A stretch of DNA of 26,999 bases from CTSoil-075 sp964292325 (GCA_964292325.1 CAXYVG010000051.1:1-26999), one strand, 5' to 3'. Positions 7,706 through 17,800 are shown, counted from the first letter of the stretch. The notes: a model not told the origin generated them from the sequence alone. Made by a program: numbers and translations.

Positions 7706-10228
7706 ATGGCTGAATTGAGCTTAAAGCAAATCACAGATAAACTTAATAAGGAATTCACTAGCGAAACTCGCAAACTAATATTCTGGTATGATGATAAGGC
7801 TGAATTTGCCGAGGAGATTGATACATTGGAACTGGTGAGTGCCAAGGTGTATCACTTGGAACAAGATAATCAGTTTTACACCAAATACTTCTTGGAACGG
7901 CTGGATCATGATACCAGCTACCTGGTTTATGCACCGTTCCCGAAGCCTTCTGTGCGGGATAACCACTTGGAGGATACACTACTATACTCAAAGCAGTTCT
8001 TTGCCGACCGTGCTTCTTTACTGACGGTAGATCTTGGCATTGATGAAAAGTACAAGCCAGTAATCCAAAAGTACATTAAATTCTTTGGTGCTAAGGACAG
8101 GACACAAAAGTTTTATGATCTTGAGATTGAGAACTTTACTAGCGAAAGCATTGAAGTGGCTCTCATGAGTGTACTCTGCAAAACTCGTACAGCCTCCTTT
8201 GACGAGGTGCTGCGTGTAGTTATGACTGATGGCGATTTTGAAGATAATAAGTTCTTGGACGAATTTGAAAAGTATGATCTGCTGGGCGCATTTTGGCGGC
8301 TTGCTGAGGAACAGTTTGGCTATACCGATGGGAAGCCGACAATAGAAAAACTTGTGGTGACGATGTTCGTTACTTATACCGCTAGGTATCTGCAAGGCGA
8401 GCTACCACAGGCGTGGCGTAGCTTTGTATCCTACAAGTCGGGCAATATTATTGCTTTTATGGATAACCTGATGAATAACATTCTTTATCGCGAACGCTAT
8501 GATGAAATTTCGAGTTCTATTGCAACTAGCCTTAAAGTTGCCACCGTACTGGAACATTACGCTCCAGAAGATACCTTAGATTGTGATACCTTTGTAGAAA
8601 TAGACGGTTTCATTTTGCGGTGGATTACGCAGCGACTGCTAAACGAAGATACGGGAGCCAAACTGAGAAATTTTGATATTCTCGCTGTTTGTGCCCAGCG
8701 GTGTAAAAAGCATTTTGGCAGAGCATATCAGGAGCAATATCAGATGCTAGCCAGTGCCTTTCATATTATTGGTGCCGCCAACTATTCATGCCCAGATGAT
8801 ATGGAGAATATTATTAAGCAATATCAAAATTCAGATTGCTTGCTTGATGGTTACTACCGAAGGTTTTATTATTTATACGACCAAATTTCTGACACTACTT
8901 CCTATGAAAAATTAAGGGATCTGGTTGAGAATGTCTATACGAATGAGTATCTGGCAAAAGTGATGCCGCAGTGGAACACGGCACTTGCTTCTGCTAGTGC
9001 AATGACTGCGCTGCCTTTGCAACGGAATTTCTTCAATCGATATATTCGCAGCAGCAAGGACAAGGTAATTGTTATCATTTCAGATGCCCTCCGTTATGAA
9101 ACAGGCCGTTCACTGTGCCAGAACTTACAGGATGACGCCAAGTGTACCGTCAAGCTGGATGCGATGATGAGTGTCCTACCGTCTTATACAAGACTTGGTA
9201 TGGCAGCTCTCTTACCTCATAAAACACTGGAAATGACTGATGATTTTAAGGTGTTGGCGGATGGTGTACCTTGCGATGATCTAAAACAACGGGAAGGTAT
9301 TTTACAAAGCTACGTGCCCAACAGTCGTTGTGTTCAGTTTGATGATATAAAAATGATGAAGCGAGCCGATCTTCGTCAGATTTTTAATGGTATGGAAGTA
9401 GTATATATTTATCATAACCAAATTGATGCTCGTGGCGATAAGCAAAATACGGAAAATGAAGTGTTTGGTGCTTGTACAGAGGCTATCGAGGAAATTTATT
9501 CTCTGATTAAACGGCTGTCCGTTGATGTCAATACGTTGCATTTTGTCGTTACGGCAGATCATGGATTTATCTACAAACGGGATAAGTTAAATGAAAGTGA
9601 CAAAATTGGTGGAGTTGCTAATAAGGACGCATTCGTTAATCGTCGCTTTATTGTTTCTCACTCTGCTGTGCAAGATGACGGTGTTGCATCCGTATCAATG
9701 GGCAGGATACTTGGGAATGATGATACTAAGATTGTATCTTTTCCCGTAAGCTCTCATGTGTTCAAGGTTCCTGGCGGTGGGCAAAATTATGTTCATGGTG
9801 GTTCTTCACCACAAGAAATGATTGTACCAGTCATTGATATTCGGACAGAAAAATACTATACCGAAACAAAAACCGTGCAGATTGCACTAGTAAGTATGGT
9901 ACAGAAAATTACCAACCTGATTGCTTCCCTCGATTTCATTCAATCCGAGCCCATCAGTGACGTGGTGAAAGCGACGAGCTATAAAATTTTCTTCATTTCA
10001 GAGACCAATGAAAAAATATCCAATGACTGCATTTATGTAGCGGATAAAAAAGATGTTGATCCACAAAAGAGAATTTTCCGCTTGCGGTTTAATTTTAAGA
10101 ATAAGCAATATGATAAGTCGAAGAAATACTATCTTGTGGCTTACGATGAAAAAAATGATTTGGAAGTCCTTCGTCATGATGTGGTAATGGACATGGCTTT
10201 CGCTAATGACTTTGGATTTAAAGTATAA
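7706..10228 (+). CDS. pglZ: BREX-1 alkaline-phosphatase-superfamily protein PglZ (BrxZ)
   Basis: PglZ is a hallmark BREX protein of the alkaline phosphatase superfamily, required for both methylation and phage exclusion. Related PglZ proteins have been linked to metal-dependent nuclease or phosphatase chemistry. The N-terminus (RKLIFWYDDKAEF...ELVSAKVYHL) is typical of type 1 PglZ. The metal-binding core is visible as VIVIISDALRYETGRSL (D460) and VVTADHGFIYKR (D618, H619), followed by the histidine-rich closing segment SSHVFKVPGGGQNYVHGG. The 840-residue length is normal. The start ATG 7706 lies one base after the preceding stop, so it is probably translated by coupling. No defect is seen. 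Confidence 0.97.
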   Translation: MAELSLKQITDKLNKEFTSETRKLIFWYDDKAEFAEEIDTLELVSAKVYHLEQDNQFYTKYFLERLDHDTSYLVYAPFPKPSVRDNHLEDTLLYSKQFFADRASLLTVDLGIDEKYKPVIQKYIKFFGAKDRTQKFYDLEIENFTSESIEVALMSVLCKTRTASFDEVLRVVMTDGDFEDNKFLDEFEKYDLLGAFWRLAEEQFGYTDGKPTIEKLVVTMFVTYTARYLQGELPQAWRSFVSYKSGNIIAFMDNLMNNILYRERYDEISSSIATSLKVATVLEHYAPEDTLDCDTFVEIDGFILRWITQRLLNEDTGAKLRNFDILAVCAQRCKKHFGRAYQEQYQMLASAFHIIGAANYSCPDDMENIIKQYQNSDCLLDGYYRRFYYLYDQISDTTSYEKLRDLVENVYTNEYLAKVMPQWNTALASASAMTALPLQRNFFNRYIRSSKDKVIVIISDALRYETGRSLCQNLQDDAKCTVKLDAMMSVLPSYTRLGMAALLPHKTLEMTDDFKVLADGVPCDDLKQREGILQSYVPNSRCVQFDDIKMMKRADLRQIFNGMEVVYIYHNQIDARGDKQNTENEVFGACTEAIEEIYSLIKRLSVDVNTLHFVVTADHGFIYKRDKLNESDKIGGVANKDAFVNRRFIVSHSAVQDDGVASVSMGRILGNDDTKIVSFPVSSHVFKVPGGGQNYVHGGSSPQEMIVPVIDIRTEKYYTETKTVQIALVSMVQKITNLIASLDFIQSEPISDVVKATSYKIFFISETNEKISNDCIYVADKKDVDPQKRIFRLRFNFKNKQYDKSKKYYLVAYDEKNDLEVLRHDVVMDMAFANDFGFKV

Positions 10229-10240
10229 GGTGGTGATGCT

Positions 10241-12319
10241 ATGAGTGAAGTTCAGATTGACTCGTCAGAGATGACAATGGAAAAAACTTCGGAAGAATTA
10301 TTGGAGAAGCTTCATACTCATTTTGCTGGTAAAATTGTTCGTAAAGATTTAACGAAAAAAATCAAAGAAGGTGCCAATGTTCCCGTCTATGTACTAGAAT
10401 ACCTTCTTGGTATGTACTGTTCTTCTAGGAATGAGGACGAAATTGAAGCAGGTATTCAAAATGTAAAGCACATTTTAGCGGAAAATTTTGTGCGACCTGA
10501 TGAAGCCCAGAAAATTATTTCAAAGGTGCGGGAACAGGGCAGTTATACTGTAATTGATAAGGTATCCGTCAAACTGAATTACAAATGTGATGTGTATGAA
10601 GCAGAGTTTTCTAATCTGGGTATAAAAAACATTCCCGTGCCCACGAAGTATCCGTCAGACTTCGAACGTCTGTTATGTGGTGGTATTTGGTGCATTGTTC
10701 AGCTGGAATATTTTTATGATGAGGCTAATACAACCGGGTGTCCTTTTATTATCAATCGACTTACGCCCATTCAAATGCCGAATCTTGATTTAAATGAGGT
10801 TATTAGCGGTAGAGAGCAATTTACTAAAGATGAGTGGATTGACGTGCTACTGCGGTCGGTTGGCATGGAACCATCAAAATTTTCGGATAGAGTGAAGTGG
10901 CTACTACTTGCTAGAATGATACCACTCGTTGAAAATAATTTTAATCTATGTGAATTAGGACCCCGTGGTACTGGTAAATCACATGTATATAAAGAAATAT
11001 CGCCTAATAGTATATTGATCTCTGGTGGTCAGACGACAGTTGCCAATTTGTTCTATAATATGTCTAATAAAAGTGTTGGGCTTGTAGGTATGTGGGACTG
11101 TGTGGCATTTGATGAAGTGGCTGGTATTACCTTCAAGGACAAAGATGGTATACAGATTATGAAGGATTATATGGCATCGGGATCATTCGCTAGAGGGAAA
11201 GAAGAAAAGAATGCTTCGGCATCCATGGTATTTGTGGGCAATATCAACCAAAGTGTCGATGTGATGTTAAAAACATCTCATTTATTTGATCCCTTCCCTG
11301 AAGCAATGGGCTCAGACAGTGCCTTCTTTGACAGAATGCATTGTTATATTCCTGGTTGGGAAATACCAAAATATAGGCCGCAATTTTTTACTGATGATTA
11401 TGGTTTTATTACGGATTATTTAGCTGAATTTATGCGTGAGCTGCGTAAAACTTCGTATGCTGATCTATTTGAAAAGCATTTTAAACTTGGTAATAACCTG
11501 AATCAGCGTGATGTAATCGCTGTTCGGAAAATCGTCTCTGGTCTTATAAAGCTGATTTATCCTAATGCAAAATGTGATAAAGCAGATATTGAGGAAATCC
11601 TCCGTTTTGCTCTGGAAAGTCGCAGACGTGTAAAAGAGCAGCTCAAAAAAATTGGTGGCATGGAGTTTTATGATGTTAATTTTTCGTATATCGATAATGA
11701 AAGCTTTGCAGAAGAATTTGTGCCTGTTCCTGAGCAAGGCGGCGGTAAACTAATACCAGAAGGGCAGCATAAACCAGGGCAAATCTATACCGTCAGTCGT
11801 GGAAAGTCAGGTATGATCGGTGTCTTTAAGCTTGAAACAGAAATGGTTACTGGCTCAGGTAAGTTTGAACGTACTGGCGTAGGTACTGCGCGTGAAGCAA
11901 AAGAATCCATTGATACAGCGTATCGCTATCTAAAGGCCAATGGTAAAAATATCAGCGGTACAATCAGCACGGCAACAAAAGATTATCTTATGCATATTCA
12001 AGATTTAAATGGTATTGGCATGACAGATCAATTAGCATTAACGTCCTTTGTGGCGCTATGCTCTGCTGCTATGAGCAAACCCGTGCTTAGTAGCCTTGCG
12101 ATATTAGGAAATCTAAGTATTGGGGGCAGTATTATTAAGGTTGAGGAACTTGCAAATGTGCTGCAGGTTTGCCTTGATAGTGGTGCGAAGAAAGTATTAC
12201 TACCGATTACTTCCACTGTCGATATGGCAACGGTGCCGCCTGAACTTATGGGTAAATTCCATTTGATATTTTATCAGTCACCTGAAGATGCTGTTTTTAA
12301 GGCGTTGGGGGTAGAGTAA
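10241..12319 (+). CDS. brxL: BREX-1 Lon-like AAA+ protein BrxL
   Basis: BrxL is the type 1 BREX AAA+ protein with a C-terminal Lon-protease-like domain; it is needed to exclude phage but not to methylate the host. Walker A is GPRGTGKS at residues 240-247 and Walker B is VAFDEVAG (D291, E292). The C-terminal ~110 residues align by eye with the Lon fold (SKPVLSSLAILGNLSIGG, GAKKVLLP). In that alignment the catalytic Ser and Lys of Lon fall on other residues, so protease activity is doubtful. The start ATG 10241 follows AAGGTGGTGA, 12 bases after pglZ. It is the last intact gene of the locus; the recombinase remnant begins within 30 bases of its stop. Confidence 0.97.
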   Translation: MSEVQIDSSEMTMEKTSEELLEKLHTHFAGKIVRKDLTKKIKEGANVPVYVLEYLLGMYCSSRNEDEIEAGIQNVKHILAENFVRPDEAQKIISKVREQGSYTVIDKVSVKLNYKCDVYEAEFSNLGIKNIPVPTKYPSDFERLLCGGIWCIVQLEYFYDEANTTGCPFIINRLTPIQMPNLDLNEVISGREQFTKDEWIDVLLRSVGMEPSKFSDRVKWLLLARMIPLVENNFNLCELGPRGTGKSHVYKEISPNSILISGGQTTVANLFYNMSNKSVGLVGMWDCVAFDEVAGITFKDKDGIQIMKDYMASGSFARGKEEKNASASMVFVGNINQSVDVMLKTSHLFDPFPEAMGSDSAFFDRMHCYIPGWEIPKYRPQFFTDDYGFITDYLAEFMRELRKTSYADLFEKHFKLGNNLNQRDVIAVRKIVSGLIKLIYPNAKCDKADIEEILRFALESRRRVKEQLKKIGGMEFYDVNFSYIDNESFAEEFVPVPEQGGGKLIPEGQHKPGQIYTVSRGKSGMIGVFKLETEMVTGSGKFERTGVGTAREAKESIDTAYRYLKANGKNISGTISTATKDYLMHIQDLNGIGMTDQLALTSFVALCSAAMSKPVLSSLAILGNLSIGGSIIKVEELANVLQVCLDSGAKKVLLPITSTVDMATVPPELMGKFHLIFYQSPEDAVFKALGVE

Positions 12320-12344
12320 TAGGTTTTGTTGCACTATAAGTATT

Positions 12345-12548
12345 AGACATGGTACCTACCTTATAACATCAGGAACCGATATCCGAACCGTTGCGGGGAA
12401 ATTAGGCCATGCGAACACCAATACGACAACGATTGTATATACCTATTTTCTTAAATCCTCTGAAAAAGAAACTGCTGATAAGATGGAATCTTTCTTACAG
12501 CAAGCAACGGATAAAGCAAAAGAGAAACAAAAAAAACAGGCAAAATAA
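12345..12548 (+). pseudogene. Tyrosine recombinase (phage/ICE-type integrase), C-terminal remnant
   Basis: A frame without a proper start reads RHGTYLITSGTDIRTVAGK, then LGHANTNTTTIVYTYFLKSS, and ends in a Lys/Gln-rich tail at TAA 12546-12548. This is the last ~67 residues of a tyrosine integrase: the LGHAN histidine and the tyrosine of IVY ten residues later are the catalytic pair, and the beginning may preserve the Arg-His of the RxxH box. The rest of the gene is missing; brxL ends directly upstream. The remnant shows that a mobile element once lay here and that a deletion or recombination joined its tail to the BREX locus. Confidence 0.88.
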
Positions 12549-12559
12549 AGCCTGTTTTT
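12532..12559. terminator. Terminator at the end of the BREX locus and integrase remnant
   Basis: AAAAACAGGC (12532-12541) pairs perfectly with GCCTGTTTTT (12550-12559) around an 8-base loop. The stem begins inside the last integrase codons. A T-run on the + strand ends the BREX transcript. On the opposite strand the hairpin is also followed by a long T-run, so it may work both ways. Confidence 0.85.
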
Positions 12560-12580
12560 CATAATGTAATTTAAATTAAA

Positions 12581-12608
12581 AAGAGAGACGGACTTATCCG
12601 TCTCTCTT
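12581..12608 (-). terminator. Terminator for the reverse-strand Abi_2 gene
   Basis: AAGAGAGACGGA (12581-12592) and TCCGTCTCTCTT (12597-12608) form a perfect 12-bp stem with a 4-base loop. Reading the minus strand, the stem runs into TTTTTAAT, which fits termination of the gene ending at 12685. The + strand has no T-run after it. Bases 12609-12684 hold no gene, only a weak GTGTA/TACAC inverted repeat (12611-12631). Confidence 0.8.
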
Positions 12609-12684
12609 AGGTGTAGTCCGAAAACATACACCGCAATTCACTACCTATAGTATACAACTAGACACAAAAATATGCAACCTCAGA

Positions 12685-13659
12685 CTATATATATGTTCTT
12701 AATAAATTAAGTTTATTGCGAGTATCAGTATGTATAATACTCGAATAGATAGAGAATGGAACCTTCTTGTATAAATTATTTGAAATGGTCTCAAAGTTAT
12801 TAATTAATTTTTTAATTTCGGGTTTAGGAACTTGTAATTTCTTCAAAATGTAACTTATTAAAATAAGATAATCAATTATCGTCACAAAAGTTATGCTAGG
12901 CACACTAGTTTCGTGTTGAAGACAACTTATTAAGGCACCTGAAACATTTGCATGTTTAAATCTCGTATCAAAGATAATATCATTATGTGCTACTGAATTG
13001 CGCAAGTCTTTCAGTGTAAAAATAATATCTTCCATCAAAGTACCTGTTGTATTAAAAGTATTGTTGAGATTTAACGAAGCAGAAACTAAAAGCTTTGTAG
13101 GAGTATTTAAGCAGGACAAAAAAGTTCCAAACTCTCCCAAATTGATTACCTCGAAAATCGCCCAAATAGGAATATTTTTATCTTGATCATAGTAATGCTG
13201 AATAACGCGTTTTTTAGAGTAATCCCTAGTTATTGTGCCATATATCTTATTTCGTAATTCTAGCCGCTTTTTGAAGGCGTTTTTATAATTTCGTGAACCT
13301 GGAGTATGTGACTTATAACCTGTCACTAATTTTGCAAAAGCATCATTAAAGGAGCTAGTACCAGTTTCATCTAGAACCACTTCTAAAACATAGTTTTTTA
13401 TAGCCGTTTCAATAAGCATAATTTGGGAATAGAAAAGTCCCTTAAGAGCCATATCAAAGTCATGTATAGCAAGAACTTCATTAAAATCAGTATAATTAAT
13501 TTGGTTGTTAGGATTGCCATTAAATCTATAACCCTTATATCCATGGAAATATCCAATATTACGTAATTTTCTTTTTTGTGCACTACCATCAATATTTATA
13601 TTATGCACAGTTCTTAAATGCTTCATTAAACCATTAATACTTTTAGCACTTTTACTCAT
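12685..13659 (-). CDS. Abi_2 (AbiD/AbiF-like) abortive infection protein with HEPN motif
   Basis: The N-terminal part (SINGLMKHLRTVHNINIDG, then IGYFHGYKGYRFNGNP) and the core (FDMALKGLFYSQIMLIETAIKNYV) follow the Abi_2 pattern of lactococcal AbiD/AbiF proteins. Near the middle lies LRNSVAH, the RxxxxH motif (R220, H225) of HEPN ribonucleases. HEPN proteins of this kind are thought to cut RNA and stop cell growth after phage infection. At 324 residues it is full length. It is clearly more A+T-rich than the housekeeping genes after 14.8 kb, a sign of acquisition. It stands alone on the reverse strand with its own promoter and terminator and no antitoxin gene beside it. The start at 13659 is the first Met in frame; the Shine-Dalgarno is weak (AGGAT). 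Confidence 0.85.
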   Translation of the reverse strand: MSKSAKSINGLMKHLRTVHNINIDGSAQKRKLRNIGYFHGYKGYRFNGNPNNQINYTDFNEVLAIHDFDMALKGLFYSQIMLIETAIKNYVLEVVLDETGTSSFNDAFAKLVTGYKSHTPGSRNYKNAFKKRLELRNKIYGTITRDYSKKRVIQHYYDQDKNIPIWAIFEVINLGEFGTFLSCLNTPTKLLVSASLNLNNTFNTTGTLMEDIIFTLKDLRNSVAHNDIIFDTRFKHANVSGALISCLQHETSVPSITFVTIIDYLILISYILKKLQVPKPEIKKLINNFETISNNLYKKVPFSIYSSIIHTDTRNKLNLLRTYI

Positions 13660-13694
13660 AATATCATCCTAAATTAATTTATTGTCTGATGTTA

Positions 13695-13724
13695 AGTATA
13701 GCATGTAATTTCTAAATTAAACAA
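13695..13724 (-). promoter_or_regulatory. Likely promoter of the Abi_2 gene
   Basis: On the minus strand TTGTTT (13719-13724) is followed after 18 bases by TATACT (13695-13700). The start codon lies about 36 bases downstream of the -10. The -35 is weak, so activity is likely modest. Confidence 0.5.
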
Positions 13725-13800
13725 TCTTCAATTCTCTAGTTCATCATATTTTATAGTACTTTTTTCAAAGTAAACACTAAACAAACACCATAGTAGACAT

Positions 13801-13832
13801 AAAAAAAGCCTCCGCATACTCTGCGAAGGCTT
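13801..13832 (-). terminator. Terminator of the tRNA-Gln/tRNA-Lys transcript
   Basis: On the minus strand AAGCCTTCGC and GCGGAGGCTT form a 10-bp stem with one T-G wobble around a 7-base loop, followed by TTTTTTT (13801-13807). It begins eight bases after the CCA end of tRNA-Lys. Confidence 0.9.
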
Positions 13833-13840
13833 GAATTTAC

Positions 13841-13916
<76 letters not shown>

Positions 13917-13919
13917 GAA

Positions 13920-13995
13920 TGGCTGAGGCGCTAGGACTCGAACCTAGGAATGCGGGAGTCAGAGTCCCGTGCCTTACCAACTTGGCGACGCCCCA
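13920..13995 (-). tRNA. tRNA-Gln(CTG)
   Basis: Read on the minus strand, 76 bases with encoded CCA. The acceptor TGGGGCG pairs with CGCCTCA with one G-T wobble. The anticodon stem CGGGA/TCCCG encloses CTCTGAC, giving CTG (codon CAG). The first pair T1-A72 is typical of bacterial tRNA-Gln. Confidence 0.96.
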
Positions 13996-14025
13996 ATATA
14001 ATATGTTTATATCAGGAATATATTT

Positions 14026-14054
14026 ATTATACACCTATTAAAAATAAATAGCAA
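14026..14054 (-). promoter_or_regulatory. Promoter of the tRNA-Gln/tRNA-Lys unit
   Basis: On the minus strand TTGCTA (14049-14054), a 17-base spacer and a perfect TATAAT (14026-14031). The -10 lies 30 bases before the mature 5' end of tRNA-Gln. Confidence 0.65.
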
Positions 14055-14204
14055 CTATAAATGCCAGTTATGTCACCCGGAAGTCTCAGCCAATATTGAC
14101 AAAATTTAAATGGCGATCTATTGCTTATGATAGTAAGAAGAAAATATTATTCATTGAATAATAACAGCAACCTTGTGACAATCTAATAGCAGGGGGCGAT
14201 ATAA

Positions 14205-14699
14205 GTGACAACCAAACTAACCAGTAAAGAAACATCATTGTTAAAAGACCAACAAAAGCATGAGAAAGTTTGCATACAAAAATATCAAACGTATGCTAGC
14301 CAAGCTCAAGATCCACAGCTCAAACAGCTACTTACATCTTATGCTGAACAAGAACAGCAACATCTGAATACGGTTACGCAAATGTTAAATGGACAAGTAC
14401 CAATAATGACGTCTCAATCAAGTCAACCTAGTCAGCAAAGTGCGATGCAAAGTTCTACTGCGAGCAATACAGCTTCGTCTGCAACTTCTTCTGCAAACTC
14501 CAGTCAAAGTGATAGTGCTCTTTGTAGTGACATGCTAATGACCGAAAAATTTGTTTCTGGGGCCTATGATACTGCGATTTTCGAATTCAAAGATACTGCT
14601 ATGCGGCAAGCGTTAAATCATATCCAGAAAGAAGAACAAGAACATGGTAATGGGCTATTTCAATACATGCAAAGTAAAGGTATGTATAATCTAGAGTAG
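14205..14699 (+). CDS. CotF-like (coat F / ferritin-like) protein with a split linker
   Basis: A 164-residue protein in two helical halves. Residues 1-66 (SLLKDQQKHEKVCIQKYQTY, then LTSYAEQEQQHL) and 106-164 (ALCSDMLMTEKFVSGAYDTA, then HIQKEEQEHG) together match the coat F family (CotF), seen in spore coats and in spore-former proteins of unknown task. The halves are separated by about 38 residues made almost wholly of Ser, Gln, Ala and Thr. Each half carries an ExxH motif (E50/H53 and E144/H147) plus upstream glutamates, as in ferritin-like four-helix bundles, so metal binding is possible. The start is GTG 14205, after AGGGGGCGA. There is no signal peptide. The upstream gap 14055-14204 has a TTGACA near 14096 but no well-spaced -10; a sporulation sigma factor could be used. 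Confidence 0.8.
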   Translation: MTTKLTSKETSLLKDQQKHEKVCIQKYQTYASQAQDPQLKQLLTSYAEQEQQHLNTVTQMLNGQVPIMTSQSSQPSQQSAMQSSTASNTASSATSSANSSQSDSALCSDMLMTEKFVSGAYDTAIFEFKDTAMRQALNHIQKEEQEHGNGLFQYMQSKGMYNLE

Positions 14700-14718
14700 T
14701 AGTTGTACAAAATATGAG

Positions 14719-14754
14719 GTGAAGGCCACTGTTGAGTAAAACAGTGGCCTTCAC
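14719..14754 (+). terminator. Terminator after the CotF-like gene
   Basis: GTGAAGGCCACTGTT (14719-14733) pairs perfectly with AACAGTGGCCTTCAC (14740-14754) around a 6-base loop. A run of T residues comes only about 15 bases later, after GGGGG. The remaining bases before addB show no clear promoter. Confidence 0.85.
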
Positions 14755-14872
14755 TTCGTTATACGTGGGGGTTTTTTTTGTGTGAGTAATAGTCCAACTA
14801 TTGGTAGGAGTTTCACTCTGGAGTACCGAATGGTAATGTAAATAGCAAAAATAGTATGGCGGTGAATTTTAG

Positions 14873-17800
14873 GTGAAGCTTACATTAGTTATAGGGCGGG
14901 CTGGGTCTGGTAAGACTCATTATTGTTTAGATGAAATGGGAAAAATGTTACAAGCGTCTCCTGAGGGGGAATCGCTGATCATGATTTTGCCTGAGCATGC
15001 TACGTTTCAGGTGGAAAATAAACTGGCTAAGACACCTGGCATTGAAGGATTTGCGAGAGCCTATGTTTTTGGTTTTCGTCGTTTAGCTCATCGGATTTTA
15101 ATGGAAACAGGAGGCGCTGTTCGTCCTCATATTACGGAACTTGGTAAAAGACTAGTTCTTAGTCAATTATTACAGGAACATCAGCAAGAATTTAAGATAT
15201 TTCACCGGGCGGCTGCGCAGCGGAATTTTGCGGATATGCTGGCAGGAATGATTCAGGAATTTAAAGCATATGGGATATCTCCTGGACTACTTTGTGAAGC
15301 GGAGCAAGAACTCAGTGAACTGAGTATTGGAGATAAACTTCATGACCTAGCTTTAGTATATCAAGGCTTTGAAAAATTTCTGCAGGGACGTTATACTGAT
15401 CCCGAAGATTATTTAACGTTGTTAGCGGAGAAAATGGATCAGTCCACCATTTTGCAGCAGGCAGAGGTTTGGATTGATGGATTTACTTGGTTTAATCCGC
15501 AAGAAGCTACAGTAGTTGCGAAACTACTGCAGACTGCGAGCAATGTAACGGTAACCTTGTGTCTAGATAGCGTGGAGCCGCAGCACAATCCGACAGCGTT
15601 GTTTCATCGCCACTGGGATACAAGGCGTAAACTACTCGACTTGGCAAAAAATATGGGGGCTGAGGTTGAAGAGGTTTTTCTCAATGGGGCCCCAAGATTT
15701 ACAGCGCCACTGTTAAAACATATTGAAAAACATTTTTTCGCTTCTCCTAAAGTAAAGTGGAATGGTGCGACTAAAGGTCTGAAGATCGTGGAAACTGCAA
15801 ATCGCCGAGTAGAAGTCGAAGGAATGGCGAGGGATATTCTAAGGCTTTGCCGCGAAGAAGGATATCGGTGGCGTGATATTGGTATTTTGCTTCGTGATAC
15901 GCAAAGTTATACCAATGTTGTCGAAACAATACTTTCTGATTATGAGATACCTTTTTTTAGTGATTCCAAACGTCAACCTCTGCATCATCCATTAGCAGAA
16001 CTACTGCGATCGGCTTTAGATGTAGTGATTGACAGATGGAGTTATGAACCGTTATTTCGAGCCTTTAAGACGGATTTGTTTGATTTATCGAGAGATGAGG
16101 TGGATCGAATTGAAAATTATGTACTGGAATTTGGCATTCGTGGTACAAAGTGGACCAATGGGCAGGAGTGGACTTTTATCCGTCGCTTTTCATTAGGTGA
16201 AGAAAGTGAATTAAATGAAGTGGAGCAGGGATATTTGCAAAGTATCAATGAAATCCGTAGCAAAGCATCTGCCCCTTTGATTGCGTTTGAGCAGCAAATG
16301 AAAGCGACCACTACCGTTGTCGAGAGGACGATTGCATTATATGAATTACTCACTCGACTTGCCGTACCTGAAAAATTGGAAGTATGGGCTGATCATGCAG
16401 AGCAAAGTGGAGATCTAGAACAGGCTCGTGAGCATCGCCAGTTATGGGATCAGATTGTGCAATTATTGGAACAGTTAGTTGAAATTTGTGGTGAGCAAGA
16501 AATGAGTATCGAAGATTATGCGGGGATGATTCATCAAGGATTAGAAGGCCTGACGCTAAGTTTAATACCTCCTGGTCTTGATTATGTGACGGTATCTTCT
16601 ATGGATCAGACTAGCCTAGAAAATATCCGTAGTATTTATGTACTCGGTGCGAATGATGGAGTATTACCAATGCGTGGGCGAGGCGAAGGACTGCTTACCG
16701 ATGCAGAGCGCGGGCAGATCATTCAATTTGGTTTAGAATTAGCGCCGGGATCGCAGGCGGATTCGTTTGCCGAACGATTTTTAGTCTATACAGGATTAAC
16801 GAGAGCGACGGAGTATCTGTGGCTTAGTTATCCGCTCGCAGATGAAGAGGGCAAGGGGCTGAGTCCATCTCTTTTGATCAAAGATTTACGTGAACTTTCT
16901 GCAGTGCCTCTGAGCTCTTTGTCAGTGGAACCTATGCCAGGTGATGAAAGGCAATATTTGGCTCATGGCAAGCGTAGTATTTCAGCACTATCAGCCGTGC
17001 TACGCGGTTATAAAAAAGGACAACCGATTGCTGGAATCTGGTGGGATGTATACAATTGGGCGCGAAAGCAACAGGGACTAGAAGGGTATCTAGAGCAAAG
17101 TGTTGCTGGCTTATTTCATCACAATCAGGTAAAGCGATTGCCGAAGGAGTTAGCAAAACGTCTTTATCCACAAAATAATAAACTGCGAGGTAGTGTGACT
17201 CGGTTTGAATCTTTTCAGGCATGTCCTTTTAAACATTTTGCCCAATATGGACTCCGCTTAAAAGAACGAGCCGTATTTCGCCTACAGGCTCCTGACTGGG
17301 GGCAGTTTCTTCATGCTGCGCTGAAAGGCTTTGGCGATCGTATGCAAGAAAATGGTCAGGACTGGGGAAGTGTGAGTGAGCAGGAATGCCAAACGATTGT
17401 CAATGAAGTGGTAGATGAACTAGCACCTAAACTGCAAAATGAAATTTTGCTAAGCTCCGAGCAGCATAAACATTTAGTTGGTAGACTAAAACGAACGGTG
17501 GCTCGTTCGGTGCGGCGTTTGGTAGAGTTTGATCGCGTGAGTGAATTTAAGCCGATGGCGATGGAAAAATCGTTTGGACGCGGGATGGATGCGTTGCCGC
17601 CACTTGTATATATGTTGCCTGATGAGGTTGGGCTTGAAATCGTAGGGCAGATTGATCGGTTAGATACTGCTGAGCATCAGGGAAAGAAGTATATGCTAGT
17701 TATTGACTATAAGTCAGGCGGAGCTTGGCTGAAACTAGTGGATGTATATTATGGACTGCGGCTACAGCTACTGACATATTTACTAGTAGCGCGTAATGCG

